Part shown: positions 1 through 5,977 of the stretch, one piece after another
Position numbering within the stretch: the stretch's first letter is position 1
How the letters are laid out: each line of letters opens with the position of its first letter
The notes under the pieces: generated by a model
Seen by the model: only the letters and a program-made list of their open reading frames with translations
Told to the model about the DNA's origin: nothing
Database searches by the model: none
Position numbers and translations under genes: made by a program
NCBI GenBank assembly: GCA_002403905.1
Contig: DHIR01000025.1
Span: forward strand, 1-6,766
Length of the DNA stretch: 6,766 bases
Direction of reading: 5' to 3'
From: Mucilaginibacter sp. UBA4741
Lineage (GTDB): Bacteria > Bacteroidota > Bacteroidia > Sphingobacteriales > Sphingobacteriaceae

Positions 1-842
1 ATTTTTAACTCTTGATTCGCATAAATAATCAAGCGATGGCGGATATTTGCTTACATCAATAAAGGATAGTATGGTGCGGTGGATATTGCCCTGGTAGGCC
101 CATGTAGTAGGGACGCCGTAAATAGCGAAGTATCTTATCACTATAAATAAAGCTATTGCCGATGAACCCAGTATCAATAATATCCGTTTCCGTTTAGCGG
201 CATCAATAGTGAATAGCTTACCAAAACTATACCCAACAGCCATAACGCCTATCCACGGAATAAGCGGATAATAGACAAAAACATCGGCCCCTGCCCATGG
301 GTGTACCATGCCTTGTACATGTAAAAACGTCCATAATGTTTTTTCGCCGGGTGTAAAGGTGGCCATACTTAAATGGTCAAGCGAGTTATGACCGAAGATC
401 AGGATCAACCCAAAAGCTGCTATAACCGGCAAAGGCAGGTAAATTAAAAACGCCAGCACCATCATGCTCACACCAATTGCCCATATCACCTGTAAAAACT
501 GGCCGCCACCCCAGCCAACGCGTACTACCGTAAGTTCAAGCACTATCAGCCATAACCCTCGCGATAGCAAAAATTTGCAGGCATCCGCCTTGGTCTTCCC
601 TCGCGTAAGCGATAAAAAAGCACCTGTACCGGCTAAAAACACAAAGGTAGCGGCGCAATAATGGGTTATAAACCGGGTTAAAAATAATAGGGTTGATGCG
701 CGCGAAAGGTCGGTAGGATCGTATGGGGTTACCATAAAAAAATCGCGAGTATGGTCGAGCGCCATTATAGCCATCACCAGGCCGCGTAATATGTCTATAG
801 AGTCAATGCGCTTTTTTTAGAGGTATCGGCTAAAAGGTTCAT
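1..842 (-). CDS. DUF1624/HGSNAT-type membrane acyltransferase, 3' end outside window, apparent frameshift near start
   Basis: Partial gene of about 281 codons, cut by the left edge. Read from 813 downward it gives an open frame starting KRIDSIDILRGLVMAIMALD, followed by HTRDFF, DPTDL, a THYCAATFVFLAGTGAF stretch, VHPWAGADVFVYYPLIPWIG and KYPPSLDYL. These match the heparan-alpha-glucosaminide N-acetyltransferase catalytic family (DUF1624, PF07786), polytopic inner-membrane proteins thought to move acetyl groups across the membrane onto sugars; bacterial substrates are mostly unknown. Several hydrophobic segments are visible. The natural start is ATG at 842-840 (MNLLADTSKK), but the A7 run (812-818 on the opposite strand) puts it out of frame with the conserved RIDSIDILRG. 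One extra A restores a perfect join; as written, the ATG frame stops at once and the conserved frame has a TAA directly upstream. An internal start (GTG 777 or ATG 774) would lose the family's signature N-terminus. The last six or so residues at the window edge fit the family poorly. Family call is firm; intactness is uncertain. Confidence 0.85.
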
Positions 843-892
843 GTTTAATATTTTACGAAACTAACATACTAATAATTCGCGTATTATACAAA

Positions 893-923
893 AATAGCGA
901 TGGGTTTAAAACCCATCGCTATT
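893..923 (-). terminator. Intrinsic terminator after the TonB receptor
   Basis: A perfect inverted repeat of 15 bases per arm around one central base (arm AATAGCGATGGGTTT). It probably folds as a stem of 12-13 bp with a short A/T loop. On the minus strand it is followed by a T5 tract (ATTTTTG). It lies 28 bases past the receptor stop codon and upstream of the acyltransferase start at 842, so it should end the receptor transcript and separate the two genes. The plus strand has no comparable T-run after it. Confidence 0.85.
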
Positions 924-950
924 AATAAATATGGCTGTCGTAAATGGTAG

Positions 951-3452
951 TTATATTTTTTTAGTAGGATGCACCGACAGATCAAACGGCACTATCACCT
1001 TAAAACTCACATTACGCCCCATGTTAAAAATACCACGCTGTACACCGGGTGCAGTATTGGCATTATCAAAATATTTTAAACGGCTCATGTTTGATTGATA
1101 ATTTACATTACCCAGGTTGGTGCCTTCAATAAACAATTCGACCAGCTTTTTACCCGCCGCGTTAACCAGGTTGCCCCCTATGCCCGCGCTTAACAGGTTA
1201 TATCCGGCAGTATAGGTTTCCGTTCCGTAAGCCGAAAAGAAACGATCCTGCGCGCTAAAATGGTCAAAACCAACAAAAGCGTACAGGTTTTTAAATGAAG
1301 AAAAACCTTTTGCAAACGTTCCGCGCAATTCAGAGTGGCTATGCAATGGTGGTATAAATGGCAGATATTTTAAGCTATCGGCAACAGGGCTGCCGTTGCC
1401 CAGGTTTTTGCCATAGGTTAATGCTATGTTGTTTTCAAAGTGCAGCCATGAGGTTGGATGAATATCCAGGCTCACCTCGCCGCCATTAATGCGTGCCTTG
1501 CTTTGGGTATAAGTAAATATAGTGTATGGCGGATACGCCGGGTTAACCGCCGCGCTGCCGTCTGGGTTTAATACCTGTTTTTGATAAATGTAGTTCTCAA
1601 TATCATTATTAAACACCTCAACACTAGCCGATACATTTGGCAGGGTAAGGAAAGCGCCTATATCCTCCTGCACGCTAAATTCTGGCTTAAAAGCGCTATT
1701 ACCTACATAGTATATCTGTGAACCGGGATCTGGCCCGTTAGCAGAAAGCTCTGAAATACTTGGCGCCCTGAAACCACGAGAAACATTACCTTTTAGCAGG
1801 AACCGATCCGAGAAAACATAGGTGGCACCAAAGCTGCCCGAGAAACCGGTAAAGCTTTTATTTAAAGCATCAAACTGTTTTACTACGCCTGCGGCAGATG
1901 TGTTGCTGCCGGTATATAGCTGCGGATATTTATTATTTAAAGTATCTATATAAGCGGCCTGTCCGTTGAATGACCGATAGTCATATCGCGCACCTGCGGA
2001 TAGGTCCAGCTTGCCAAAACTCTTTTTTAACACAACAAACGGCCCTATATCAAACTGGTGATAAGCCGGGATAGGGAAAGCGGTAGCATCGCCAATAGTG
2101 TTGTTCTGGTACTGCCCGTTAAGCCCAAAGGTGGTTTCATAGCTATCGCCAAAAGTTTGGTTATACTTAAAATCATAAGTATAAGTGGTTAAATGCAGGT
2201 TAAGGCCGGCAATGTCCGCGTCTTCGGGGTGGGTATATTCGCGCCTGTGGCTAACCTGGTAGCCTAAGTTAACAAACAAGTTAGCGCCATTATCCAATAT
2301 AAAATTACTGTTGTTGTAAATGCGGTAAAGCTGTACATGCTGATGCAGAGCTGGTATACCGTACGAGTTCAATTCGGACGGTGATACTATCGGCCTAAAC
2401 GCGTCATTTTCGGTAATTTGTTTGGTAAACTTTCGGCTAACCGAGTCGCGGCTACCGTCAGGGATGTCTTGTATATCATCAAATAACGATGCGTTAAAAT
2501 AAGAGTAACCCCAGTCTTTGTTAAGGCCCACCATAACCCGTGCGTCTTTTTCTTTAAAACCGGTGGCGTATACACGGCCATCATGCTGGTTTTGATAGTT
2601 CTTTGCATCTTTTGCAGAAACTATTGTTCCCCAGATCAAACCGTTTTGATTGCCTTGTAATCTTATTGACCGGTTTATTAATCCCTGGTTTGTACTATAA
2701 GCACCCATAACAGAGCCTGATACAGTTCCTTCGGGTACAGGTGGCGGCGATATTAAGTTAACCACACCTCCTATAGCGTCTGACCCATAAGTTAAACTGG
2801 CCGGTCCCTTTATCACTTCAACCCGATCAATGGAGTTTTGATCCACTTCTACGCCGTGCTCATCGCCCCATTGCTGGCCCTCCTGGCGGATGCCGTCCAT
2901 TAAGGTAATTACGCGGTTATAGCCCAGTCCGTGAATAAACGGTTTGGAGATATTTGGCCCTGTAGTTACCGCGCTTACGCCGGGTAGGTTGGCTATCATA
3001 TCAATAGCATTGCCTGCTGCCGAGTGCTGGTCGATAAAAATTTTGCTGATAGCCGCCATAGGTATGGGGCTTCTTTTAAGCTCAGTAGCACGGCTTACAC
3101 CTGTAATAATTACCTCGCCTGCCTCTATAAATGATGCCTGTAGCTGTATGTCGAGTGTAGTTGTTTTTGCAAGATCAACCTTTTGCGTAACGCTTGAGTA
3201 TCCCACATAACTAACCTGTACCAGGTAAACTCCTTTTGATAAATGGCTTAATGTAAATTTTCCGTTGGCATCGGTAACAGTACCTGTTTTTAAATCGGGG
3301 ATGCTAATGGTTGCTCCTATAATTGGCGAGCCGTCTTTTTTATCGGTTATAGTACCGGTTATAGTACCGGCAGTGGGGTCATCAGCTTTAGTATATATAG
3401 CATTTGCCAGCAGGATAAACAGCAGGACAATTAATTTTATATGGTATTTCAT
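951..3452 (-). CDS. TonB-dependent outer-membrane receptor with carboxypeptidase-regulatory-like domain, probable metal receptor
   Basis: 833-residue outer-membrane active transporter. Residues 1-23 form a signal peptide (MKYHIKLIVLLFILLANAIY then TKA). Residues about 28-105 are a CarboxypepD_reg-like beta-sandwich (GTITDKKDGSPIIGATISIP, TDANGKFTL), as in many Bacteroidota receptors. A TonB-box-like segment GEVIITGV is at 112-119. The plug spans about 125-235, with LPGVSAV, MDGIRQEGQQWGDEHG, DRVEVIKGPASLTYGSDAIG and GVVNLI. The rest is a 22-strand barrel ending in an aromatic-rich strand (NVSFKVIVPF) followed by an unusual 10-residue polar tail ending HPTKKI. The plug DEHG segment and a barrel THPEDADIAG segment carry acidic residues and histidine suited to metal binding, and the small Cys/His protein upstream supports a ZnuD-like or copper-receptor role. 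The substrate is inference; a siderophore or other ligand remains possible. The start at 3452 gives a complete signal peptide and is preceded by an A/T-rich leader. It is probably cotranscribed with the gene at 3575-3952, 122 bases upstream. Confidence 0.93.
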   Translation of the reverse strand: MKYHIKLIVLLFILLANAIYTKADDPTAGTITGTITDKKDGSPIIGATISIPDLKTGTVTDANGKFTLSHLSKGVYLVQVSYVGYSSVTQKVDLAKTTTLDIQLQASFIEAGEVIITGVSRATELKRSPIPMAAISKIFIDQHSAAGNAIDMIANLPGVSAVTTGPNISKPFIHGLGYNRVITLMDGIRQEGQQWGDEHGVEVDQNSIDRVEVIKGPASLTYGSDAIGGVVNLISPPPVPEGTVSGSVMGAYSTNQGLINRSIRLQGNQNGLIWGTIVSAKDAKNYQNQHDGRVYATGFKEKDARVMVGLNKDWGYSYFNASLFDDIQDIPDGSRDSVSRKFTKQITENDAFRPIVSPSELNSYGIPALHQHVQLYRIYNNSNFILDNGANLFVNLGYQVSHRREYTHPEDADIAGLNLHLTTYTYDFKYNQTFGDSYETTFGLNGQYQNNTIGDATAFPIPAYHQFDIGPFVVLKKSFGKLDLSAGARYDYRSFNGQAAYIDTLNNKYPQLYTGSNTSAAGVVKQFDALNKSFTGFSGSFGATYVFSDRFLLKGNVSRGFRAPSISELSANGPDPGSQIYYVGNSAFKPEFSVQEDIGAFLTLPNVSASVEVFNNDIENYIYQKQVLNPDGSAAVNPAYPPYTIFTYTQSKARINGGEVSLDIHPTSWLHFENNIALTYGKNLGNGSPVADSLKYLPFIPPLHSHSELRGTFAKGFSSFKNLYAFVGFDHFSAQDRFFSAYGTETYTAGYNLLSAGIGGNLVNAAGKKLVELFIEGTNLGNVNYQSNMSRLKYFDNANTAPGVQRGIFNMGRNVSFKVIVPFDLSVHPTKKI

Positions 3453-3477
3453 TCTGAATTTATGTTTTTGAGTATCG

Positions 3478-3498
3478 CTATTCCGCTTAGTGGAATTG
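3478..3498 (-). other. Imperfect dyad in the receptor leader
   Basis: About 26 bases before the receptor start, ATTCC (3480-3484) and GGAAT (3492-3496) form an inverted repeat with a 7-base centre, extended outwards by further partial pairing. It could be a small leader hairpin or a protein site. The stem is short and imperfect, and there is no known match. Confidence 0.25.
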
Positions 3499-3544
3499 CT
3501 ACATACTTGTTGCTCTTTTTAAAAAAATGTAAGGTGGCTATTGT

Positions 3545-3568
3545 TTGAACGATTAAAAAATCATTCAA
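3545..3568 (-). other. Intercistronic hairpin between the Cys/His protein and the receptor
   Basis: On the minus strand TTGAATGATT and AATCGTTCAA flank a T4 loop, giving a 10-bp stem with a single U-G wobble. On the plus strand the same position would be a C-A mismatch, so the structure suits the minus-strand transcript. It starts 7 bases past the upstream stop codon. No T-run follows, so it is unlikely to be a full terminator. A role in mRNA processing, stability or differential expression of the two genes is possible. Confidence 0.45.
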
Positions 3569-3574
3569 TTATAT

Positions 3575-3952
3575 TTAGCAGGATGCTAAAACCGGGGGAG
3601 CACGCCCGGCGGATAATACTAAGGCAATACTTACAAAATCATAGTTATAAACCTTATAAAAATGCTGTGTAACAATATTAGGACTAAAGTAAGTGTACTG
3701 GTTAATTATCGCGGTGGTATGATGCATGGCATCGCATAAAGAACATTTTTCCTGCACAATAGTGTGCGCAGGCACTTTGGCAAGTCTATAGGTTTTGGTT
3801 TTGCTGTTGGCTGCAATTTTATGCTGGTGGGTATAAACCGTATACTGCCCCGCTATAAAGCAGATCAATAACAGCCACGAGTAAAAAATATTTACTTTGT
3901 TCTTTTCCAAATCAGCAGGTTGATTTTTTAAATCTAACGCGAAATTAAGCAT
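3575..3952 (-). CDS. Small membrane-anchored Cys/His protein, DUF2946-like, putative metal-associated
   Basis: 125 residues. A short charged cytoplasmic N-terminus is followed by one hydrophobic segment (about 20-40, VNIFYSWLLLICFIAGQYTV), then probably a periplasmic domain. Visible potential metal ligands are H42 and H44 (THQH) just after the membrane segment, and a compact CSLCDAMHH motif with C70, C73, H77 and H78. The C-terminus carries RAPP (117-120) and ends in Cys. A single N-terminal membrane segment, a CxxC motif and a terminal R-A/G-P-P resemble the DUF2946 family of small proteins found beside metal and copper TonB receptors; this assignment is from memory of the family, not from a search. 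It sits directly upstream of a TonB receptor in the same direction, which suggests a shared promoter in 3953-4046 and a role in metal handling near the receptor. The start at 3952 is the only ATG before the membrane segment. Function is unproven. Confidence 0.75.
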   Translation of the reverse strand: MLNFALDLKNQPADLEKNKVNIFYSWLLLICFIAGQYTVYTHQHKIAANSKTKTYRLAKVPAHTIVQEKCSLCDAMHHTTAIINQYTYFSPNIVTQHFYKVYNYDFVSIALVLSAGRAPPVLASC

Positions 3953-3977
3953 TAAAATATAAAATCAACAAGCAAAA

Positions 3978-4004
3978 GCAATATTGTTGCAATACCAATT
4001 GCAA
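3978..4004. promoter_or_regulatory. Candidate operator: three TTGCAA-like half-sites in a divergent promoter region
   Basis: Between the divergent genes at 3952 and 4047 lies TTGCAATACCAATTGCAA (3987-4004), a 7-4-7 perfect inverted repeat. It overlaps a second, imperfect dyad GCAATATTGTTGC (3978-3990). The GC centres fall at 3978/79, 3989/90 and 4001/02, that is 11 and 12 bases apart, about one helical turn, so a dimeric repressor could bind side by side on one DNA face. The position, 26 bases upstream of the putative metal-uptake pair, fits a Fur-family (for example Zur) operator, but the regulator is inference. The rest of the 94-bp gap is A/T-rich. Confidence 0.45.
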
Positions 4005-4033
4005 ATTCTCTATAAATAGCCCAATCGGCAATG

Positions 4034-4041
4034 TATATTTG
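4034..4041 (+). promoter_or_regulatory. TAnnTTTG-type -7 motif before the 114-residue gene
   Basis: TATATTTG matches the Bacteroidota sigma-ABfr -7 consensus TAnnTTTG exactly and ends 5 bases before the ATG at 4047. I see no TTG at the usual -33 distance. If used, transcription would start at or beside the start codon. A chance match in A/T-rich DNA is possible. Confidence 0.3.
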
Positions 4042-4046
4042 CTGCT

Positions 4047-4391
4047 ATGACACCCGCAGAGATCAACAAGAAATGGACCGCATTACAAACCCGCATAGCC
4101 GAAGATTTTGACAGCGATAAACCCGATGTTAAAGTAATGCTGTTTTTAATAGGTGTGCAGGAGCTGGGGCAAGGCCCGCGCAAGTTTAGCAAAAGGCAAA
4201 AAGAAGAACTGATGCATATTGCCAACTGCAAATTATTTAGCCTGATGGGGTTTTATGAACTAGAAGGATTGGACCAGGACGGCTGGCCACATTGGAAATT
4301 GATAAAAACCATCCCCAATTACACCTTATTAGAGCAGGAAATGACCATAAAATCATTAATAATTACCTATTTTGAGGAAGAAATATCTTAA
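4047..4391 (+). CDS. Conserved hypothetical small cytoplasmic protein
   Basis: 114 residues beginning MTPAEINKKWTALQTRIAED. There is no signal peptide, membrane segment or Cys motif. The protein is probably helical, with an amphipathic N-terminal third, a central GVQELGQGPRKFSKRQKEEL stretch, an aromatic-rich WPHWKLIKTIPNYTLL segment (80-95) and an acidic end (EEEIS). It looks like a genuine Bacteroidota gene: its codon use matches its neighbours, the length is compact, and it is followed after only 4 bases by the isomerase gene, which implies cotranscription. I do not recognise a domain and assign no function. The start at 4047 is the first ATG of the frame and lies just after a TAnnTTTG motif. 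The opposite-strand frame over the same bases is a shadow. Confidence 0.8.
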   Translation: MTPAEINKKWTALQTRIAEDFDSDKPDVKVMLFLIGVQELGQGPRKFSKRQKEELMHIANCKLFSLMGFYELEGLDQDGWPHWKLIKTIPNYTLLEQEMTIKSLIITYFEEEIS

Positions 4392-4395
4392 CAAC

Positions 4396-5094
4396 ATGAA
4401 AAAGCTTTTTACACTCGTTTTCTTATTAACCACGTTTGCCGCTTTTGCTAAACCGCCAAAGAATCAATATGTGCGTATAAGCACGGCTTATGGCAGTTGC
4501 ATCATCCGCCTGTATAATGAAACCCCAAAGCACCGCGATAATTTTATTAAGCTGGCTCAAAAAGGGTTTTATAACGGCACGCTGTTTCATAGAGTGATAC
4601 AGAGCTTTATGATACAGGGCGGCGATCCTGATTCGCGCGATACCAGTAAAAACAAACCCGGCGAAGCATTAGGTAACGGTGATATTGGTTATACCATCCC
4701 TGCCGAATTTAATGACAGTCTATTCCACAAACGCGGTGTAATTGCCGCCGCGCGCGATGACAATCCGGCCAAAGCATCAAGCGGGTGCCAGTTTTATATT
4801 GTAGAGGGTAAACGCTTTACAGACGAGGACCTGGATAAAATGGAACAGGGCCGCTTAAAAGGTCGCAAGATACCTGTAGCCCAACGCGAAATTTATAAGA
4901 CCGTTGGCGGCGTACCTCACCTGGACCAGGGCTATACCGTATATGGCGAAGTAATAACCGGCATTGATATGGTTGACCGCATAGCCGGTGTTAAAAAAGA
5001 CGAACGTGACCGCCCGCTTGAAAACGTACCGATGACAGTTACGGTACTGAAAAAAGGCGAGTGTAAGGATCTGGATAAATTATTAGGACTTTAA
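4396..5094 (+). CDS. Secreted cyclophilin-type peptidyl-prolyl cis-trans isomerase
   Basis: 232 residues from ATG 4396, chosen because it gives a clean signal peptide (MKKLFTLVFLLTTFAAFA, cleavage before KPPKN). An in-frame ATG at 4372 would add eight charged residues in front and overlap the previous gene. The mature protein catalyses proline cis-trans isomerisation during folding, in the periplasm. Cyclophilin landmarks are RLYNETPKHRDNF (38-50), the catalytic FHRVI with its Arg (64-68), FMIQGGDP (71-78), SSGCQFYI (128-135; SSGSQFFI is usual) and HLDQGYTVYGEV (175-186). Between the last two lies a charged segment of about 35 residues (FTDEDLDKMEQGRLKGRKI, ending YKTVGG), which is common in Bacteroidota homologues and lengthens the domain beyond the typical ~165 residues. 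The canonical cyclosporin-site Trp is replaced (HLD). It follows the 114-residue gene after 4 bases and is followed by a strong terminator hairpin. Confidence 0.95.
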   Translation: MKKLFTLVFLLTTFAAFAKPPKNQYVRISTAYGSCIIRLYNETPKHRDNFIKLAQKGFYNGTLFHRVIQSFMIQGGDPDSRDTSKNKPGEALGNGDIGYTIPAEFNDSLFHKRGVIAAARDDNPAKASSGCQFYIVEGKRFTDEDLDKMEQGRLKGRKIPVAQREIYKTVGGVPHLDQGYTVYGEVITGIDMVDRIAGVKKDERDRPLENVPMTVTVLKKGECKDLDKLLGL

Positions 5095-5193
5095 CCCCCC
5101 TGCCCCCTGAAGGGGGAGTTTTTTGACTAAACAATTTTAGATTAATATTAATTAACCATTTAAAAAAGTTCCCCCTTTAGGGGGCTAGGGGGT
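5095..5193. repeat. Mirrored pair of ~33-base C/G-tract repeats filling the ppiase-xth gap
   Basis: The left copy (5095-5124) consists of C6, TG, C5, TGAA, G5, AG, T6. The right copy (5162-5192) consists of A6, GTT, C5, TTTA, G5, CTA, G5. Reverse-complementing the right copy aligns it with the left almost base for base, so the two are inverted copies of one element. They flank an A/T-rich core (5125-5161) that contains a 12-base perfect palindrome ATTAATATTAAT (5141-5152) near the middle. Each copy can form its own C5/G5 hairpin, or the two can pair into one long cruciform. Elements of the form CCCCCTxxCCCCCTxAAGGGGGA look like multicopy intergenic repeats of this phylum (family knowledge, not searched). 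Confidence 0.8.
5103..5124 (+). terminator. Intrinsic terminator after the isomerase gene
   Basis: A C5 arm (5103-5107), TGAA loop and G5 arm (5112-5116) are followed by AG and six T (5119-5124), starting 8 bases after the isomerase stop. The stem is pure G-C with a tight loop, a classic Rho-independent signal. It is part of the left repeat copy. The right copy offers the same structure to minus-strand transcripts (stem 5171-5184, T-run from 5162-5167). Confidence 0.75.
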
Positions 5194-5961
5194 ATGAAAA
5201 TAATCACTTACAATGTTAACGGCATCCGCTCTGCTATCAATAAAAACTGGTTAGCCTGGTTGCAGGCTACCGATGCTGATGTAGTTTGCCTGCAGGAAAT
5301 TAAAGCTACGCCTGAGGTAGTAACCGACCTGCACCTGGTTGAGCAATTAGGTTACCAGCACTATTGGTTCCCGGCAGAGAAGAAAGGATATAGTGGCACT
5401 GCTATATTTTGCAAACGTACGCCTAACCATATTGAATATGGCTGCGGTATTGCCGATTTTGATCGCGAGGGGCGCAACATCCGCGTGGATTTTGATGAGG
5501 TATCGGTAATGAGTGTTTATTTCCCGTCGGGTTCAAGCGGCGAGGACAGGCAGGCATTTAAGTTCCGTTTCCTGGACGAGTTTGGCAAGTATTTGACTTT
5601 GCTAAAAGTTGATCATCCGCGATTAGTTATTTGCGGCGATTATAATATTTGCCATCGTCCAATTGATATCCATAACCCAAAATCAAACGCCAACTCGTCA
5701 GGTTTTTTACCAGAGGAGCGCGAGTGGATGGAGAACTTTATCGAGTCGGGGTATGTAGACACCTATCGTCACCTAAATAAAGAACCACATAATTATACCT
5801 GGTGGAGCTTCCGCTTTAACGCTCGCGCTAAAAACCTGGGCTGGCGCATTGATTATGCCATGGCTAGCAAAGAGCTGGAAGAAAACATAAAACGTGTAGC
5901 CATATTGCCCGAAGCCAAACACTCTGACCATTGCCCTATGTTATTGGAGTTAGAATTTTAA
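5194..5961 (+). CDS. xth: Exonuclease III / AP endonuclease
   Basis: 255 residues, full length for the ExoA/Xth family of the exonuclease-endonuclease-phosphatase fold. It cleaves DNA 5' to abasic sites and removes 3' blocking groups in base-excision repair, in the cytoplasm with Mg2+ or Mn2+. The catalytic set is complete: NVNGIR with Asn7, LQEIK with the metal ligand Glu35, YFPSGS with Tyr109, GDYNICHRPIDIHNPK with Asp149 and Asn151, YTWWSFRFNARAKNLGWRID ending in Asp220, and SDHCP with Asp245 and His246. SGFLPEEREWM (169-179) is also typical. The start ATG 5194 directly follows the right repeat copy (GGGGGT then ATG) and gives the canonical MKIITYNVNG N-terminus, so it is secure. No promoter is obvious; with a terminator upstream, expression may depend on read-through or an unseen start in the A/T core. 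Confidence 0.97.
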   Translation: MKIITYNVNGIRSAINKNWLAWLQATDADVVCLQEIKATPEVVTDLHLVEQLGYQHYWFPAEKKGYSGTAIFCKRTPNHIEYGCGIADFDREGRNIRVDFDEVSVMSVYFPSGSSGEDRQAFKFRFLDEFGKYLTLLKVDHPRLVICGDYNICHRPIDIHNPKSNANSSGFLPEEREWMENFIESGYVDTYRHLNKEPHNYTWWSFRFNARAKNLGWRIDYAMASKELEENIKRVAILPEAKHSDHCPMLLELEF

Positions 5962-5973
5962 CTATTAAATTTG
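5944..5973 (+). promoter_or_regulatory. Candidate Bacteroidota promoter for the lipoprotein gene
   Basis: TTG (5944-5946) and TAAATTTG (5966-5973) are separated by 19 bases, matching the -33/-7 pattern TTG-N19-21-TAnnTTTG of Bacteroidota housekeeping promoters. The -33 part lies inside the end of the exonuclease gene. The -7 part ends 4 bases before the lipoprotein ATG, so the transcript would have almost no leader. The match is good but the motif is short. Confidence 0.4.
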
Positions 5974-5977
5974 ACGC

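Noticed and set aside
464..661. Plus-strand 65-codon open frame
   Set aside because: It lies antisense to the well-conserved acyltransferase frame, is low-complexity Ser/Thr/Pro in composition and has no family resemblance.
856..891. Possible promoter for the acyltransferase gene (minus-strand TAGTTTCG at 856-863, TTG at 889-891)
   Set aside because: The -7 match has one mismatch and the spacing is about 25 bases, longer than the usual 19-21.
2387..3471. Short frames overlapping the TonB receptor (2387-2608 minus, 2944-3210 plus, 3265-3471 plus)
   Set aside because: All are shadows of the receptor, whose own frame is continuous with a clear signal peptide, plug and barrel.
4010..4231. Minus-strand frame over the divergent region and the 114-residue gene
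   Set aside because: It is antisense to a better-supported gene that is coupled to its downstream neighbour.
4372..4395. Upstream ATG for the cyclophilin
   Set aside because: It would place MRKKYLNN before a textbook signal peptide and overlap the preceding gene; ATG 4396 is the better start.
5095..5193. G-quadruplex in the C/G tracts
   Set aside because: No strand carries four closely spaced G-runs; the complementary C and G tracts are better explained as hairpins.
5095..5193. CRISPR-like repeat pair
   Set aside because: There are only two copies, in inverted orientation, with no spacer regularity and no cas genes nearby.
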